From Bradyrhizobium ivorense (GTDB lineage Bacteria > Pseudomonadota > Alphaproteobacteria > Rhizobiales > Xanthobacteraceae), in contig NZ_CAADFC020000036.1 of assembly GCF_900696085.1 (NCBI RefSeq), positions 1 to 38,105 on the forward strand: 38,105 nucleotides of DNA, written 5' to 3'. Positions within the stretch are counted from its first letter, which is position 1. Each line of letters begins with the position of its first letter. Of this stretch, positions 1-7,542 are shown piece by piece. Below the pieces are notes generated by a model. The model was not told the DNA's origin. It worked only from the letters and a program-made list of their open reading frames with translations, and did no database searches. The translations under genes and the position numbers were made by a program.

Positions 1-108
1 GCGAGGCCTGCAGCCCCTATGTGCCCGCTAGAGGCCTGCCGAGAGTTGGGGCGGAGCGATCTCGGCTTCAAAATACCCAGGAAAAAGCAGTACGCGACCG
101 GCCTCACC
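1..108. other. Left flank of IS66, no gene recognised
   Basis: No convincing coding sequence is seen. On the minus strand an open frame runs out of the IS element and stops at about base 28, but it resembles no family I know. It does not continue the DUF4239-like gene cut at the other end of the IS. Confidence 0.5.
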
Positions 109-129
109 GTAAGCGCTTAGCCGGAACCC
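109..129 (+). repeat. IS66 left terminal inverted repeat
   Basis: Starts GTAAGCGCTTAGCCGG. Its reverse complement matches the right end at 18 of 21 positions by eye. Confidence 0.9.
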
Positions 130-187
130 TTGCTTCGGGATCTGGGTAGCTATGCGAAGAAGCCTCCGGCTTGTACGGAGGTTTGGG

Positions 188-610
188 ATGGGATTGGACA
201 GCAAAAAGGACGTCCATTTGGGCGGCTCATCGGCGGGGTCGGTGAGCCGGCTGGAGATCCTTGAAGGGCCGTCAGGACGTCGTGTGCGGTCGGAAGCTGA
301 GAGAGCTCGGATCGCCGCCGAGAGTCTGTTACCCGGCGCCCAGGTATCCGAGGTGGCGCGCAAGCACGGAGCGACGCGCTGGCAGGTCTACGATTGGCGA
401 CGGCGGCTTCGACAACGAGGTATGTTGCCGCCGTGCGAGGCATCCCCGCCGACATTCGCGCCGCTGGTCGTGGAAGGTGGGTTGGAGGAGCATCAGGCTC
501 CGGCGATCAAGCCTGAGATTGCGATCGGCGATGTCGTGCTGCGGACGGATACGGCCATTGATGCTGACCAGCTATCCCGGGTGATCCGTGCGGTGCGAGC
601 GTCACGATGA
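188..610 (+). CDS. tnpA: IS66 accessory protein TnpA
   Basis: This is the small first protein of IS66 elements, needed for efficient transposition. About 140 residues contain a helix-turn-helix typical of the family near residues 35-75 (LLPGAQVSEVARKHG, then WQVYDWRRRLR). The ATG at 188 is chosen over the in-frame ATG at 152 because GGAGG lies 6-9 bases upstream of it. The stop TGA overlaps the tnpB start in an ATGA, so the two are translationally coupled. Nothing looks damaged. The family is clear from the motif and the gene order. The exact biochemical role of TnpA in IS66 is not well settled. Confidence 0.9.
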   Translation: MGLDSKKDVHLGGSSAGSVSRLEILEGPSGRRVRSEAERARIAAESLLPGAQVSEVARKHGATRWQVYDWRRRLRQRGMLPPCEASPPTFAPLVVEGGLEEHQAPAIKPEIAIGDVVLRTDTAIDADQLSRVIRAVRASR

Positions 611-960
611 TCGCGGCCGGTGCTGATCTGAAGATTTACGTGGCCACGCGGCCGATCGACTTCCGCTGCGGACACGACGGGCTTGCGGCGAAGGTGCAGG
701 AGATGCTTGGTCTCGATCCGTTCAGCGGCGCGGCCTTCGTGTTCCGATCAAAACGAGCGGACCGGATCAAGATTTTGGTCTGGGACCGAACGGGCCTGGT
801 GTTGGTGCACAAACGCCTCGAAGTTTGCAAGTTCGTTTGGCCAACGATCGCGGACGGCGTGATGCGCATGTCGCCGGCGATGTTCGCGGCCTTGTTCGAG
901 GGGCTGGATTGGAGGTTGGTCCGGCCGGAGGAAGCGCGGCGCCCGCAGGTGGCAGGATAA
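607..960 (+). CDS. tnpB: IS66 accessory protein TnpB (Orf2)
   Basis: The 117-residue protein is a full-length IS66 Orf2. It has the hallmark stretch IYVATRPIDFRCGHDGLAA near the N-terminus, then FVFRSKRADRIKILVWD and the late LFEGLDWRLV. It is required together with TnpA and TnpC for transposition, but its molecular function is unclear. It starts inside the tnpA stop (ATGA), and tnpC begins 69 bases downstream. The frame is intact and no residue of the conserved core is obviously missing. Confidence 0.93.
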   Translation: MIAAGADLKIYVATRPIDFRCGHDGLAAKVQEMLGLDPFSGAAFVFRSKRADRIKILVWDRTGLVLVHKRLEVCKFVWPTIADGVMRMSPAMFAALFEGLDWRLVRPEEARRPQVAG

Positions 961-1029
961 CTGCGGCAGAATGACTCGGAAGCAATTTTGAACATGGCAT
1001 GCGCGGCGCCGATGTGCTCGAAATAGCGC

Positions 1030-2619
1030 ATGAGCATCGCGGCGCTACGCGACGAAAACGAACGCCTGAAGGCGCTTCTGGCGCAAACGCAGGCGACCTT
1101 GAGCGAGCATCAGGGGGCACTGGCGGCGTCGGAGGAAGCGCGACGTCGGCTGGAGGTCATTCTCGGCGAATTGCGACGGGACAAGTGCGGCTCGAAATCC
1201 GAGAAGCTACGTCCAGATCAGTACCATTTGCCGCTCGAGGACGTGGAGATCGCGCAAGGCATTCTGGACGCGGCGCAGGAAAGAGCCGAGAAGGTCATCC
1301 AGGGACGATCGCGGAGCGATCCGGATCAAGGTTCTCATCGCAATCGCGGCTGCTTGCCTGCCCATTTGCCGCGAGTGGAACGGATCATCGAGCCACCAAG
1401 CACGCTCTGCCCGTGCGGTTGTGGCGCCATGACGAAGATCGGCGAGGACGTCAGCAAGCGCCTCGACGTGATCCCGGCGCAATGGCGCGTGCTGGTCACG
1501 CGTCGCCCGAAATACATCTGTCGCCGCTGCTCAGGCCCTGTCGCGCAGGCGTACGCACCGGAGCACGTCGTGCCCGGCGGGCTGCCGACCGAAGCGGCCA
1601 TCGCGCACGTGATCGTCTCCAAATTTGGCGATCATACGCCATTTTACCGTCAGGCCGAGATCTATGCGCGCCAGGGGATCCGGCTTGATCGGGCTACACT
1701 GGGCAATTGGGCTGGCCGCGCCTGCTTCCATCTTCAACCCATCGCGGACCACATGCGTCGCCACCTGGCCATGGCGGATCGGCTGTTCATGGATGAGACC
1801 AAGGCGCCGGTACTCGATCCGGGGCGCGGCCAAACGAAGAAAGGCTACTTCTGGGCGATCGCCTCAGACGATCGCGGCCACAGCGGTCCAAGTCCGCCAA
1901 TCGTGTTGTTCAGATATGCCCCCGGTCGCAGCGGTGCCTTCGCGCAGCAGTTCCTGGACGGCTTTGGCGGACGCTTCCTGCAATGCGATGCCTATGACGG
2001 CTATGACCGGCTGACCGAAGTCGTTCGACCGCAAGGGCCTTGGACGCTCGTGCATTGCTGGAGCCATTTGCGCCGGCGCTTCGTGAAATTGGTGCGCAAC
2101 AGCAAATCGCCGATCGCCGAGGCCGCCGTGCGGCACATCGCACAGCTTTACGCCATTGAAGCCATGGTACGCGGCTCATCGCCGGACATCCGGTTGGCCG
2201 CGCGCAAAGAGCACTCGCTGCCCATGGTAGCCGCGTTGAAGTCGTGGTTTGAGAAACAGCTGTCGATGATCTCCAGCGGTTCGACGCTCGCGGAGGACAT
2301 CCGCTATGCCCTCAATCATTGGCAGGGGCTGACCCGCTTCCTCGAAGACGGACGTCTCGAGCTCGACACCAACCCAGTCGAGAACGCCATCCGGCCAATC
2401 TGTTTGACCAGGAAAAACGCTCTCTTCGCCGGACATGAAATCGGAGCGGAAAACTGGGCCTTACTGGCCTCGATCGTCGCCACCTGCAAACTCAACGACG
2501 TCAATCCGGCCGGCTACATCGCCGAAACACTCGAGGCGATTATCGACGGCCATCCCCATAGCAGAATCGGCGACCTCATGCCGTGGCGCTTCCGCAAGGC
2601 GTCAAGCCAGCCTCAATAG
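1030..2619 (+). CDS. tnpC: IS66 transposase TnpC (DDE type)
   Basis: This 529-residue protein is the catalytic transposase, of normal family length. The N-terminal third is a predicted coiled coil (about residues 5-50) followed by a Cys-rich zinc-finger region (CPCGCG, later CRRC, about 130-165). The DDE catalytic residues are visible as D255 in MDETKAP, D320 in CDAYDGYD and E451 in NPVENAIRP. The C-terminal IS66 tail (NDVNPAGYIAETL, MPWRF) is present. The stop codon's last base is the first base of the right terminal repeat. The start at 1030 has only a weak ribosome site, which is common in this family. Confidence 0.95.
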   Translation: MSIAALRDENERLKALLAQTQATLSEHQGALAASEEARRRLEVILGELRRDKCGSKSEKLRPDQYHLPLEDVEIAQGILDAAQERAEKVIQGRSRSDPDQGSHRNRGCLPAHLPRVERIIEPPSTLCPCGCGAMTKIGEDVSKRLDVIPAQWRVLVTRRPKYICRRCSGPVAQAYAPEHVVPGGLPTEAAIAHVIVSKFGDHTPFYRQAEIYARQGIRLDRATLGNWAGRACFHLQPIADHMRRHLAMADRLFMDETKAPVLDPGRGQTKKGYFWAIASDDRGHSGPSPPIVLFRYAPGRSGAFAQQFLDGFGGRFLQCDAYDGYDRLTEVVRPQGPWTLVHCWSHLRRRFVKLVRNSKSPIAEAAVRHIAQLYAIEAMVRGSSPDIRLAARKEHSLPMVAALKSWFEKQLSMISSGSTLAEDIRYALNHWQGLTRFLEDGRLELDTNPVENAIRPICLTRKNALFAGHEIGAENWALLASIVATCKLNDVNPAGYIAETLEAIIDGHPHSRIGDLMPWRFRKASSQPQ

Positions 2620-2639
2620 GGCCCCGGCTGAGCGCTTAC
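2619..2639 (-). repeat. IS66 right terminal inverted repeat
   Basis: Ends CTGAGCGCTTAC and pairs with the repeat at 109-129. Its last base forms part of the new stop codon of the interrupted DUF4239-like gene. Confidence 0.9.
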
Positions 2640-2959
2640 TATTCGCGCAGCAAGCCAAGTACCTCTTGGCTATAGGGAGACGGCAACAGTCTGGCCCGCA
2701 AGACTGTTGTGCCGATTGCATTCGCTTCATTCATGAGTGCATCGCGCCGAGCATCGAAGCGTGACAACGCCATGGCGAAAGTGAAGCCAATCATCAAGGC
2801 CAGCATGCCCAAAACGGCTGTTTCGAGCGCGTCTAGATCGGTGCCCTTTCCCACTCGGCGCTGTCTGACGAGTAAACGCCCGAGCTCACTGAACGCAATC
2901 GCGCCGACCAAGCCCACGATGAACACCTCAAGCAAGCGCCACTCGCCCAATTCAGCCAC
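2639..2959 (-). pseudogene. DUF4239-like membrane protein, 3' end cut off by IS66
   Basis: The remaining 106 residues show two membrane segments (about 10-28 and 45-64). They also show the typical DUF4239/bestrophin-like stretch with SRFDARR and NEANAIGTT followed by LLP. Family members are usually about 250 residues, so more than half is missing. The reading frame ends in a TAG made from the last base of the IS repeat plus two flanking bases. No continuation is found on the far side of the IS. Start is a GTG with AGGGG about 9 bases upstream. The role of this family is unknown; some members are annotated as bestrophin-like channels. A perfect FNR/FixK-type box lies about 100 bases upstream. 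Confidence 0.65.
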
Positions 2960-3055
2960 TCGATCAGCCCCTATAAGGAAATCGCCGAACTGCAGTCAAA
3001 ATCTGCCAAAATTGGATAACCAAGGCCTATTGGCCCGGGCGAACTCGGTGACGCT

Positions 3056-3069
3056 TTGATCCAGATCAA
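3056..3069 (-). promoter_or_regulatory. FixK2/FNR-type box (perfect palindrome)
   Basis: The sequence TTGATCCAGATCAA is the textbook anaerobox and a perfect dyad outside its two central bases. The next gene on the minus strand is the truncated DUF4239-like gene, whose start lies about 100 bases away. A class II site centred at -41.5 would put the transcript start near 3021. Confidence 0.7.
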
Positions 3070-3124
3070 GCACCGCCCCGGCGGGCTGCTCGTCTAGCTT
3101 CCGGCGGACGCCCTGCCGTCGCTC

Positions 3125-3370
3125 TCACTCCGGTTCATTCTCAAGCCAAGAATGGATATCTGAAGACGCGATGAGCCGTTTGGGTAAGTGGGGATTGCTT
3201 GTGCCTGCGAAGATCGCCAAGCCTTCTTCGAGCAACACCCGCGTGAACGCCTTGGCCTCTGCTTCGGTTGCAAAAGTCTTCGTCTCGCGGGAGCTCCGCT
3301 GCTTGGGCAGAACACCGCGCTTGCGCTCGAACGTAACATACCAAGTCGGTGTCTCCGACCCCGCCAGCAG
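3125..3370 (-). CDS. Conserved small protein without a standard start codon
   Basis: Reading the minus strand in the frame that ends at the TGA at 3125 gives a compact, clearly protein-like segment: TWYVTFERKRGVLPKQRSS, then RETKTFATEAEAKAF and a C-terminal SWLENEPE. I recognise this as a small conserved hypothetical type common in Bradyrhizobium, function unknown. The frame is open back to about 3430 but contains no ATG, GTG or TTG before the conserved part. Only tandem CTG codons at 3365-3370 are available. Either translation starts at CTG or the start has been lost by mutation and this is a young pseudogene. It follows the secreted protein gene at 3379 after 8 bases and may share its transcript. 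Confidence 0.5.
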   Translation of the reverse strand: MLAGSETPTWYVTFERKRGVLPKQRSSRETKTFATEAEAKAFTRVLLEEGLAIFAGTSNPHLPKRLIASSDIHSWLENEPE

Positions 3371-3378
3371 AACAGTCT

Positions 3379-3630
3379 CTACCGCCGCACGCCAACGCGA
3401 TTGACGCCTCCGTTCAAATTGCCACCGGCATTATGACGGACAGCAGCGCGCGCCACCGGACGAGGCCTGAGCACGACGCCGGCCCTCGCCACGCAACCGT
3501 GCGGATAACCGACGTACTCGCAGTAAATGACGGCCTTCGCCGGTGCTGGACTGAGTGTGACAACTGCAAATCCCAGCGTGAGGCTGGCCACAATTCCCGC
3601 AACTGTCATTGGTTTGGTCGAAAGATGCAT
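3379..3630 (-). CDS. Small secreted protein, function unknown
   Basis: The 83-residue product has a clear Sec signal peptide (about residues 8-32, ending in a PAKA site). The short mature part contains CEYVGYPHGC, with two cysteines that could form a disulfide, and then a Pro/Arg/Val-rich tail. Small proteins of this shape are common and uncharacterised in Bradyrhizobium. The ATG at 3630 is preceded by GGAGGAG at ideal spacing. A FixK2/FNR-type box is centred 87 bases upstream, placing the gene under likely oxygen control. Location is probably periplasmic or extracellular. Confidence 0.75.
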   Translation of the reverse strand: MHLSTKPMTVAGIVASLTLGFAVVTLSPAPAKAVIYCEYVGYPHGCVARAGVVLRPRPVARAAVRHNAGGNLNGGVNRVGVRR

Positions 3631-3710
3631 GGTGCTCCTCCGCGAACCGAAAGGTGAAGGGCCGCTTCAGGCGCGGCAAACTTATCGTGCGTGGCAAAGG
3701 ACAGGTGATG

Positions 3711-3724
3711 TTGACGTAGATCAA
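3711..3724 (-). promoter_or_regulatory. FixK2/FNR-type box
   Basis: TTGACGTAGATCAA fits TTGA-N6-TCAA. With the usual -41.5 placement, transcription toward the secreted protein gene at 3630 would begin near 3676, leaving a leader of about 46 bases. Confidence 0.65.
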
Positions 3725-4121
3725 CGTCGTTGCCTGATTGGGACCCATCCAATGGAGAGGGCGCTCGCGCGACACTCGATGCATGCGGTGGCGATCGTAG
3801 CTCTTGCCACATTATTTGCACGACTTTGAGCAGGCTTCACGTCAACGCACCGCCACGGTCAACCGCCTAGAGATCAGCTGCTCGATTTTGGCGGTCCCCG
3901 GACAATCAAGCCAACGGTCGCACGGCACAAAGTGCATAGTGCGCACAGTAGCGTGCATACGTTTGCTGAAAAACCGCAACTGTTGCAGTACTGGCACACG
4001 TCGTCGGCTCCAAATCGATTAGGCTGGCAGGTGGAATGGGAATGCAAGCACAACCTTTGCAACACAGTTAGCGGCCGTCGGCTGGGCAGTCATTGCAACG
4101 ACGCCGGAAGGGGACAATGCG
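3725..4121. other. Intergenic region upstream of the porin gene
   Basis: I see no credible gene on either strand. The last 20 bases hold the porin ribosome site (GGAAGGGGA). Several short GTGCAT/GTGCGCAC-like words occur near 3930-3960 but form no clear element. Confidence 0.5.
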
Positions 4122-4874
4122 ATGAAGAAACTGTTGATGGGTACTGCAGGTTTGATTGCGCTCAGCATGGCAACTTCCGCGTCGGCAGCCGATATGGCCG
4201 TCAAGGCGCCGCCACCGGCCCCGCTTCCCGTGATCTACAACTGGAGCGGTTTTTACATTGGTGCCAATGGCGGCTGGGGTGAAAGCCACAATTGTGTGGA
4301 TTTCGTCACGCTCGCAGGAACAGTCGCAAGCGGTTGCCGTGATCGGTCGGGCGGCCTCGCCGGTGGGCAAATTGGCTATCGCTGGCAATCCAATCAGTTT
4401 GTGTTCGGATTGGAAGCGCAGGGTGATTGGGCCGACCTCAGCAACACGCGCGTCAGCCTGTTCAATCCGACGCTTTCAACCACGGTTAAAACCGACGGCA
4501 TCGGCCTCTTCACGGCCCAACTCGGTTGGGCATGGAACGCGTCACTGTTCTACGTGAAGGGCGGCGCGGCCGTGACGAGCAATCGCCTCACGATATTCGA
4601 CAACACCACCGGGATCGGCCTGGTCTCGGCGGATAACACGCGCTGGGGCGGCGCACTGGGGGTCGGCTGGGAGTATGGCTTCGCACCGAACTGGTCGGTC
4701 GGTGTTGAATACGACCATCTGTGGATGGGACACGCCAATAACTCCTTCTCCGTGGCCGATCCGCGCCTTGCGGCCGTACTCAACGACCGTATCAGCCAGG
4801 ACGTGGACATGGTCACGGTGCGCTTCAACTACCGCTTTGGTGGATACGCCGCGCCGGTTACGGCGCGTTACTGA
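4122..4874 (+). CDS. Omp25/RopB-like outer-membrane beta-barrel protein
   Basis: The 250-residue protein starts with a signal peptide (MKKLLMGTAGLIALSMATSA, cleavage after ASA). A proline-rich linker follows, then NWSGFYIGANGGWG, the signature opening of the alphaproteobacterial Omp25/RopB barrel family. Alternating strands follow (GLEAQGDWADL, GIGLFTAQLGWAWN, WGGALGVGWEYGF, WSVGVEYDHLWMG), and the last strand is VRFNYRFGG. Length matches the 8-stranded family. It probably sits in the outer membrane with a structural role. AGGGGA precedes the ATG, and a strong terminator follows, so it is transcribed alone. No substrate specificity can be inferred. Confidence 0.9.
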   Translation: MKKLLMGTAGLIALSMATSASAADMAVKAPPPAPLPVIYNWSGFYIGANGGWGESHNCVDFVTLAGTVASGCRDRSGGLAGGQIGYRWQSNQFVFGLEAQGDWADLSNTRVSLFNPTLSTTVKTDGIGLFTAQLGWAWNASLFYVKGGAAVTSNRLTIFDNTTGIGLVSADNTRWGGALGVGWEYGFAPNWSVGVEYDHLWMGHANNSFSVADPRLAAVLNDRISQDVDMVTVRFNYRFGGYAAPVTARY

Positions 4875-4901
4875 CCAACTGGTGATCTTCAGCAAACTCG
4901 A

Positions 4902-4926
4902 AGCCCCGGCGTCGTCCGGGGCTTTT
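4902..4926 (+). terminator. Intrinsic terminator of the porin gene
   Basis: A stem of AGCCCCGG and CCGGGGCT with a 6-base loop is followed directly by a T run, 28 bases after the porin stop. Confidence 0.93.
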
Positions 4927-5001
4927 TCTGTCAATTCGATGATCAGAAGATCAAGAGGGCGGCTCAGGGAGCCGCCCGCTTGCCGTGCCGTTGTGCCGAC
5001 G

Positions 5002-5501
5002 TCACTGGCAGACGTACATGTGGCCGTCAGCCATCTTCGTCATCGTACCGGGTTCGCAGCCGATGCCATTAGCTGCCTTGTATTCCGTCCATCCGGCATA
5101 GCCGTAGTACGGGCTGATCCCATGATAGGCCCGTGTCGGGTGGTAAGGTTGGCCGAAGTGAGGATCAGTCTGGGCGGCATAGGCATTGCCCAATCGCCTG
5201 TGCCCCATCCGGAATAGGCCGGCGCGGCAGCGGCGGCCGTGGCGACTGCTGCGGTTGCGGCGATTCCCGCGCCATAACCATAGTGCCGATGCCCGTACCC
5301 ATATCCGTACACGGCGCGCCGCGTGTGACGACGGGCAACTCCCGCAACGCCCATGAGTGTCAGCGGTCGGCCCACGCGCGCCTGGGCACTTTCGACTGAC
5401 GCCGAAATGCCACCTTGCTCAGACCAGGTGATGGAGAGCAGTGTCGCACAAGCGAACGTCGAGAGCGCAACTGCAGTATTTCTGACAAGTCTCTGCGTCA
5501 T
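5002..5501 (-). pseudogene. Secreted Gly/Tyr-rich protein, frameshifted
   Basis: Two overlapping minus-strand frames together make one typical small exported protein. The 5' frame (ATG at 5501) gives a signal peptide, EQGGISASVESAQARVGRPL and a YGYGYGHRHYGYG stretch with an Ala-rich hydrophobic segment. The other frame (ending at 5002) gives PYYGYAGWTEYKAANGIGC and a C-terminal DGHMYVCQ. Proteins with both halves in one frame are familiar from Bradyrhizobium as unknown secreted proteins. The frame break lies near 5200-5215. This is either a real frameshift or a sequencing error. Function is unknown. Confidence 0.6.
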
Positions 5502-5544
5502 GTCCAATCTCGAGCGTTAGTTACTCCATGCTCCACTCCAAAAA

Positions 5545-5913
5545 TCAGCGATCCGCTAATACGACGTACGCCATGAGCGCGGCTGAAAGAAACCCGCCGC
5601 CCACCGCGACCGCCCTAAAGAAGGCTTCGCGGTCGAGTGCCGCGAGAAACCAGCGCTTGGCTGCCTTCAACCGGAGTTCAACCGGATACTTCCGCGGAAT
5701 TCCGAATGCCGCCGCGGGTTTGTTGAGCACGTCAAGCACCCGCTCACGAGATACGGGCTGTCTGCTATGCTTCGTGCCGGACGCGCGCGGTGAGCGGCCG
5801 CTAACCTGTGCTTGTGTGCTGGCTGAAGGTACAAGACCGCGCTTGGGGGCGACCGGACTGATGCCGGAAGTCCCGTGCAACCGGTACCCAAGGTTGGCCC
5901 CCGGCATACGCAT
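5545..5913 (-). CDS. Hypothetical protein with a C-terminal membrane segment
   Basis: I do not recognise this 122-residue protein. It is Arg/Ser-rich, with a helical basic stretch (VELRLKAAKRWFLAALDRE) and one hydrophobic segment at the very C-terminus (about residues 98-119). That would make it a tail-anchored inner-membrane protein with its basic part in the cytoplasm. The start at 5913 is preferred over longer frames because AAGGGA lies just upstream; a second ATG at 5907 is possible. It is divergent from the LuxR-type gene at 6093, so the 180 bases between them must hold both promoters. Confidence 0.5.
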   Translation of the reverse strand: MRMPGANLGYRLHGTSGISPVAPKRGLVPSASTQAQVSGRSPRASGTKHSRQPVSRERVLDVLNKPAAAFGIPRKYPVELRLKAAKRWFLAALDREAFFRAVAVGGGFLSAALMAYVVLADR

Positions 5914-6019
5914 GACAACTTCCCTTGCGAGAAGTATGCACCCGCGGCGGTAATCCTGCCAGCAAATTTGCAACCGCCGTGCCGATTGGCACAAACTGCA
6001 TGTCATCGAGACAGCGGTT

Positions 6020-6045
6020 CTGACCGATTTGTCACTTTCGGTCAG
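6020..6045 (+). promoter_or_regulatory. Operator-like dyad upstream of the LuxR-type gene
   Basis: CTGACCGA and TCGGTCAG form a perfect 8-bp inverted repeat separated by 10 bases, ending 47 bases before the start of the HTH gene at 6093 and within the divergent intergenic region. The size suits a dimeric regulator; autoregulation is an inference. Confidence 0.5.
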
Positions 6046-6092
6046 CAGAAGGATTCCATAAAGTTGTTGGGGGATGGAGCAGGGAAGCGACG

Positions 6093-6296
6093 ATGTTGAT
6101 TCTGACGCCCCGCGAAAAGCTGCTCTTGCGAAGAATGGCCCAGCACAAGACCGACCGTGAAATCGCCGTGCAGATCGGCGGTACTCCGCTGCAAGTCTGT
6201 GGCCAGCGCAAACGGTTGATCGAGAAGTTGCAAATTCAATCGGAAGCCGACCTTGCATCGTGGGCGAGCCAGCATGCCCGCTGGCCCAAACCTTAG
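6093..6296 (+). CDS. Mini LuxR/GerE-type HTH protein
   Basis: The 67-residue protein is little more than a LuxR-type DNA-binding domain. LTPREKLLLRRMAQHKTDREI is followed by AVQIGGTPLQV and a recognition-helix region with KRLIEKLQI. It lacks any receiver or ligand-binding domain. Such stand-alone domains can act as small DNA-binding regulators or as partners of full-length LuxR-type proteins. The canonical residues are mostly kept, though the usual VKxH before the last helix reads VCGQ. AGGGAAG precedes the ATG. A perfect dyad lies 47 bases upstream, a candidate self-binding site. Confidence 0.75.
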   Translation: MLILTPREKLLLRRMAQHKTDREIAVQIGGTPLQVCGQRKRLIEKLQIQSEADLASWASQHARWPKP

Positions 6297-6405
6297 ATTA
6301 TCGACCTCACTTGGACGCATCGACGGCGAGTGACGTCCCGCTTCGGCATCCTTACGTTCGAACTCCATCCGTGGGTTCGCTTCTTCGCTTCGACCATGAG
6401 AACAC

Positions 6406-6419
6406 TTGATCCATGTCAA
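6406..6419 (+). promoter_or_regulatory. FixK2/FNR-type box
   Basis: TTGATCCATGTCAA fits TTGA-N6-TCAA. It precedes the membrane-anchored protein gene at 6580; a transcript start near 6454 is expected if the box acts at -41.5. Confidence 0.6.
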
Positions 6420-6579
6420 CGGTGCTGAAGTTATCGAATATGAAATTGGTACCGACCATGGGCATCTCGGAGCGATCTTGCGGCCCATCGCCGCTTGACG
6501 CGGTGCCATGAGCCACGCTTCAGGTGGCCCCCTCGGTCATGAAGCCTGGCAATGTGCACAATGGCCAATGGAGCGATCC

Positions 6580-7032
6580 ATGCCACTGGCGCGATATTTC
6601 CTGCATGTCGGCGGAGCGCTGCTCGCGCTCCTCTTTCTCTTGGGTGCCTATCTGCCGAATTCGCCGGTGGCAGAGCGATCCAACTCTGTTCGCCCGGCCA
6701 TTCGCATCCATTCGATGGAGAAGCTGCCCGACCTCGTCGTGTACGATACGAGCCGGCCGATCATCGTTCCCGAGCACGTCGCGCAGGATGATCCTGATCT
6801 AGCCCAAGCCCCAGTCCCAGTCGAGATTGCCGAGGCGTCGCCGGGAAATCGAGCGGCCTTCGCCCAGATGCAGCCATCCGGTATCGAACGGCCAAAGGTG
6901 TCAGTCCCCAAATCGAAAGCAGCCAAGCCGTCCCATAAGTACGCACATGCAAGGAGACACACACCGCCATATTACGCACTCTTTGCGGAGCGGCGGCCGC
7001 GGTTTGGTTGGTTTGACAGCTATGTCTGGTGA
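6580..7032 (+). CDS. Membrane-anchored periplasmic protein, function unknown
   Basis: The 150-residue product begins with an uncleaved signal anchor (ARYFLHVGGALLALLFLLGA, about residues 4-24). A periplasmic part contains IRIHSMEKLPDLVVYDTS, which I recognise as typical of an uncharacterised Bradyrhizobium family. The C-terminal part is Lys/Arg/His-rich and ends in an aromatic tail (RFGWFDSYVW). The ATG at 6580 is chosen because GGAG lies 6 bases upstream; the in-frame ATG at 6508 has no such site. A FixK2-type box upstream suggests induction under low oxygen. Confidence 0.7.
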   Translation: MPLARYFLHVGGALLALLFLLGAYLPNSPVAERSNSVRPAIRIHSMEKLPDLVVYDTSRPIIVPEHVAQDDPDLAQAPVPVEIAEASPGNRAAFAQMQPSGIERPKVSVPKSKAAKPSHKYAHARRHTPPYYALFAERRPRFGWFDSYVW

Positions 7033-7125
7033 CCAGCTAGATGATGGCGATGGATTACGGCTGCGTCATCGCGCGAAACCGTGACCGACCTCAATCACAA
7101 CCGATGCGATGGACGCGCAAATCGT

Positions 7126-7139
7126 TTGACTTAAATCAA
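7126..7139 (+). promoter_or_regulatory. FixK2/FNR-type box
   Basis: TTGACTTAAATCAA fits TTGA-N6-TCAA. Its centre lies 58 bases before the Tat-protein start, so a -41.5 placement gives a short leader of about 17 bases that contains the AGGAGG ribosome site. Confidence 0.7.
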
Positions 7140-7190
7140 GGGTGAAAGGGCGCAGTCCTCCAATTTTGTCAGGTGCAGGAGGTTCAGATC

Positions 7191-7439
7191 ATGAGCGAAA
7201 ATAGTGTCTCCCGCCGAAAGGTTCTCACCTTGGTCGCGGCCGCGTTTGGCGCGGGAACAATGCTTCCGGTCATTATGACTTCTGATGCCGAGGCCCAGAC
7301 TGCTGGGATGGAACGCCGTCAGGAACGGCGCAGCGGCCGCCATGAACGGCGGGAAACCCGGCGTACAGGCCGTCACGAGCGACGTGAGACGCGGCGCGGT
7401 GGTGGCTCAGACACCACAACAACCGGCACTGCGAAGTAG
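7191..7439 (+). CDS. Tat-exported Arg-rich repeat protein
   Basis: The 82-residue product has a twin-arginine signal (SRRKVLTLVAAAFGAG, cleavage after DAEA). The mature part of about 45 residues is dominated by arginine and contains a tandem repeat of GRHERRETRR (residues about 50-60 and 61-71). A Thr/Gly tail follows. The ATG at 7191 has AGGAGG 9 bases upstream; the upstream in-frame start at 7173 is not needed. Tat export usually serves proteins folded with cofactors, which is odd for so short and basic a chain. Binding to a polyanion or acting with a partner is possible but unproven. Confidence 0.75.
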   Translation: MSENSVSRRKVLTLVAAAFGAGTMLPVIMTSDAEAQTAGMERRQERRSGRHERRETRRTGRHERRETRRGGGSDTTTTGTAK

Positions 7440-7542
7440 CTCCAATCGTGGGGCCATGGCAGCCAAGCGCGGGCTAAAGCAGCCCTAATGCGGCTTGCTG
7501 CCCAATAGCAGCGTGTGCTGTCGACAACGACCGGAGGCAACC

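Larger units (their letters stand above)
109..2639 (+). mobile_element. IS66-family insertion sequence, apparently complete
   Basis: The element carries the classic tnpA-tnpB-tnpC order and is bounded by 21-bp imperfect terminal inverted repeats that begin GTAAGCGCTTAGCC at the left and end GGCTGAGCGCTTAC at the right. All three frames are open, so it may be active or recently active. The 8 bases outside each end (GCCTCACC and TATTCGCG) do not match, although IS66 elements normally make an 8-bp target duplication. The right end interrupts a DUF4239-like gene. Confidence 0.93.
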
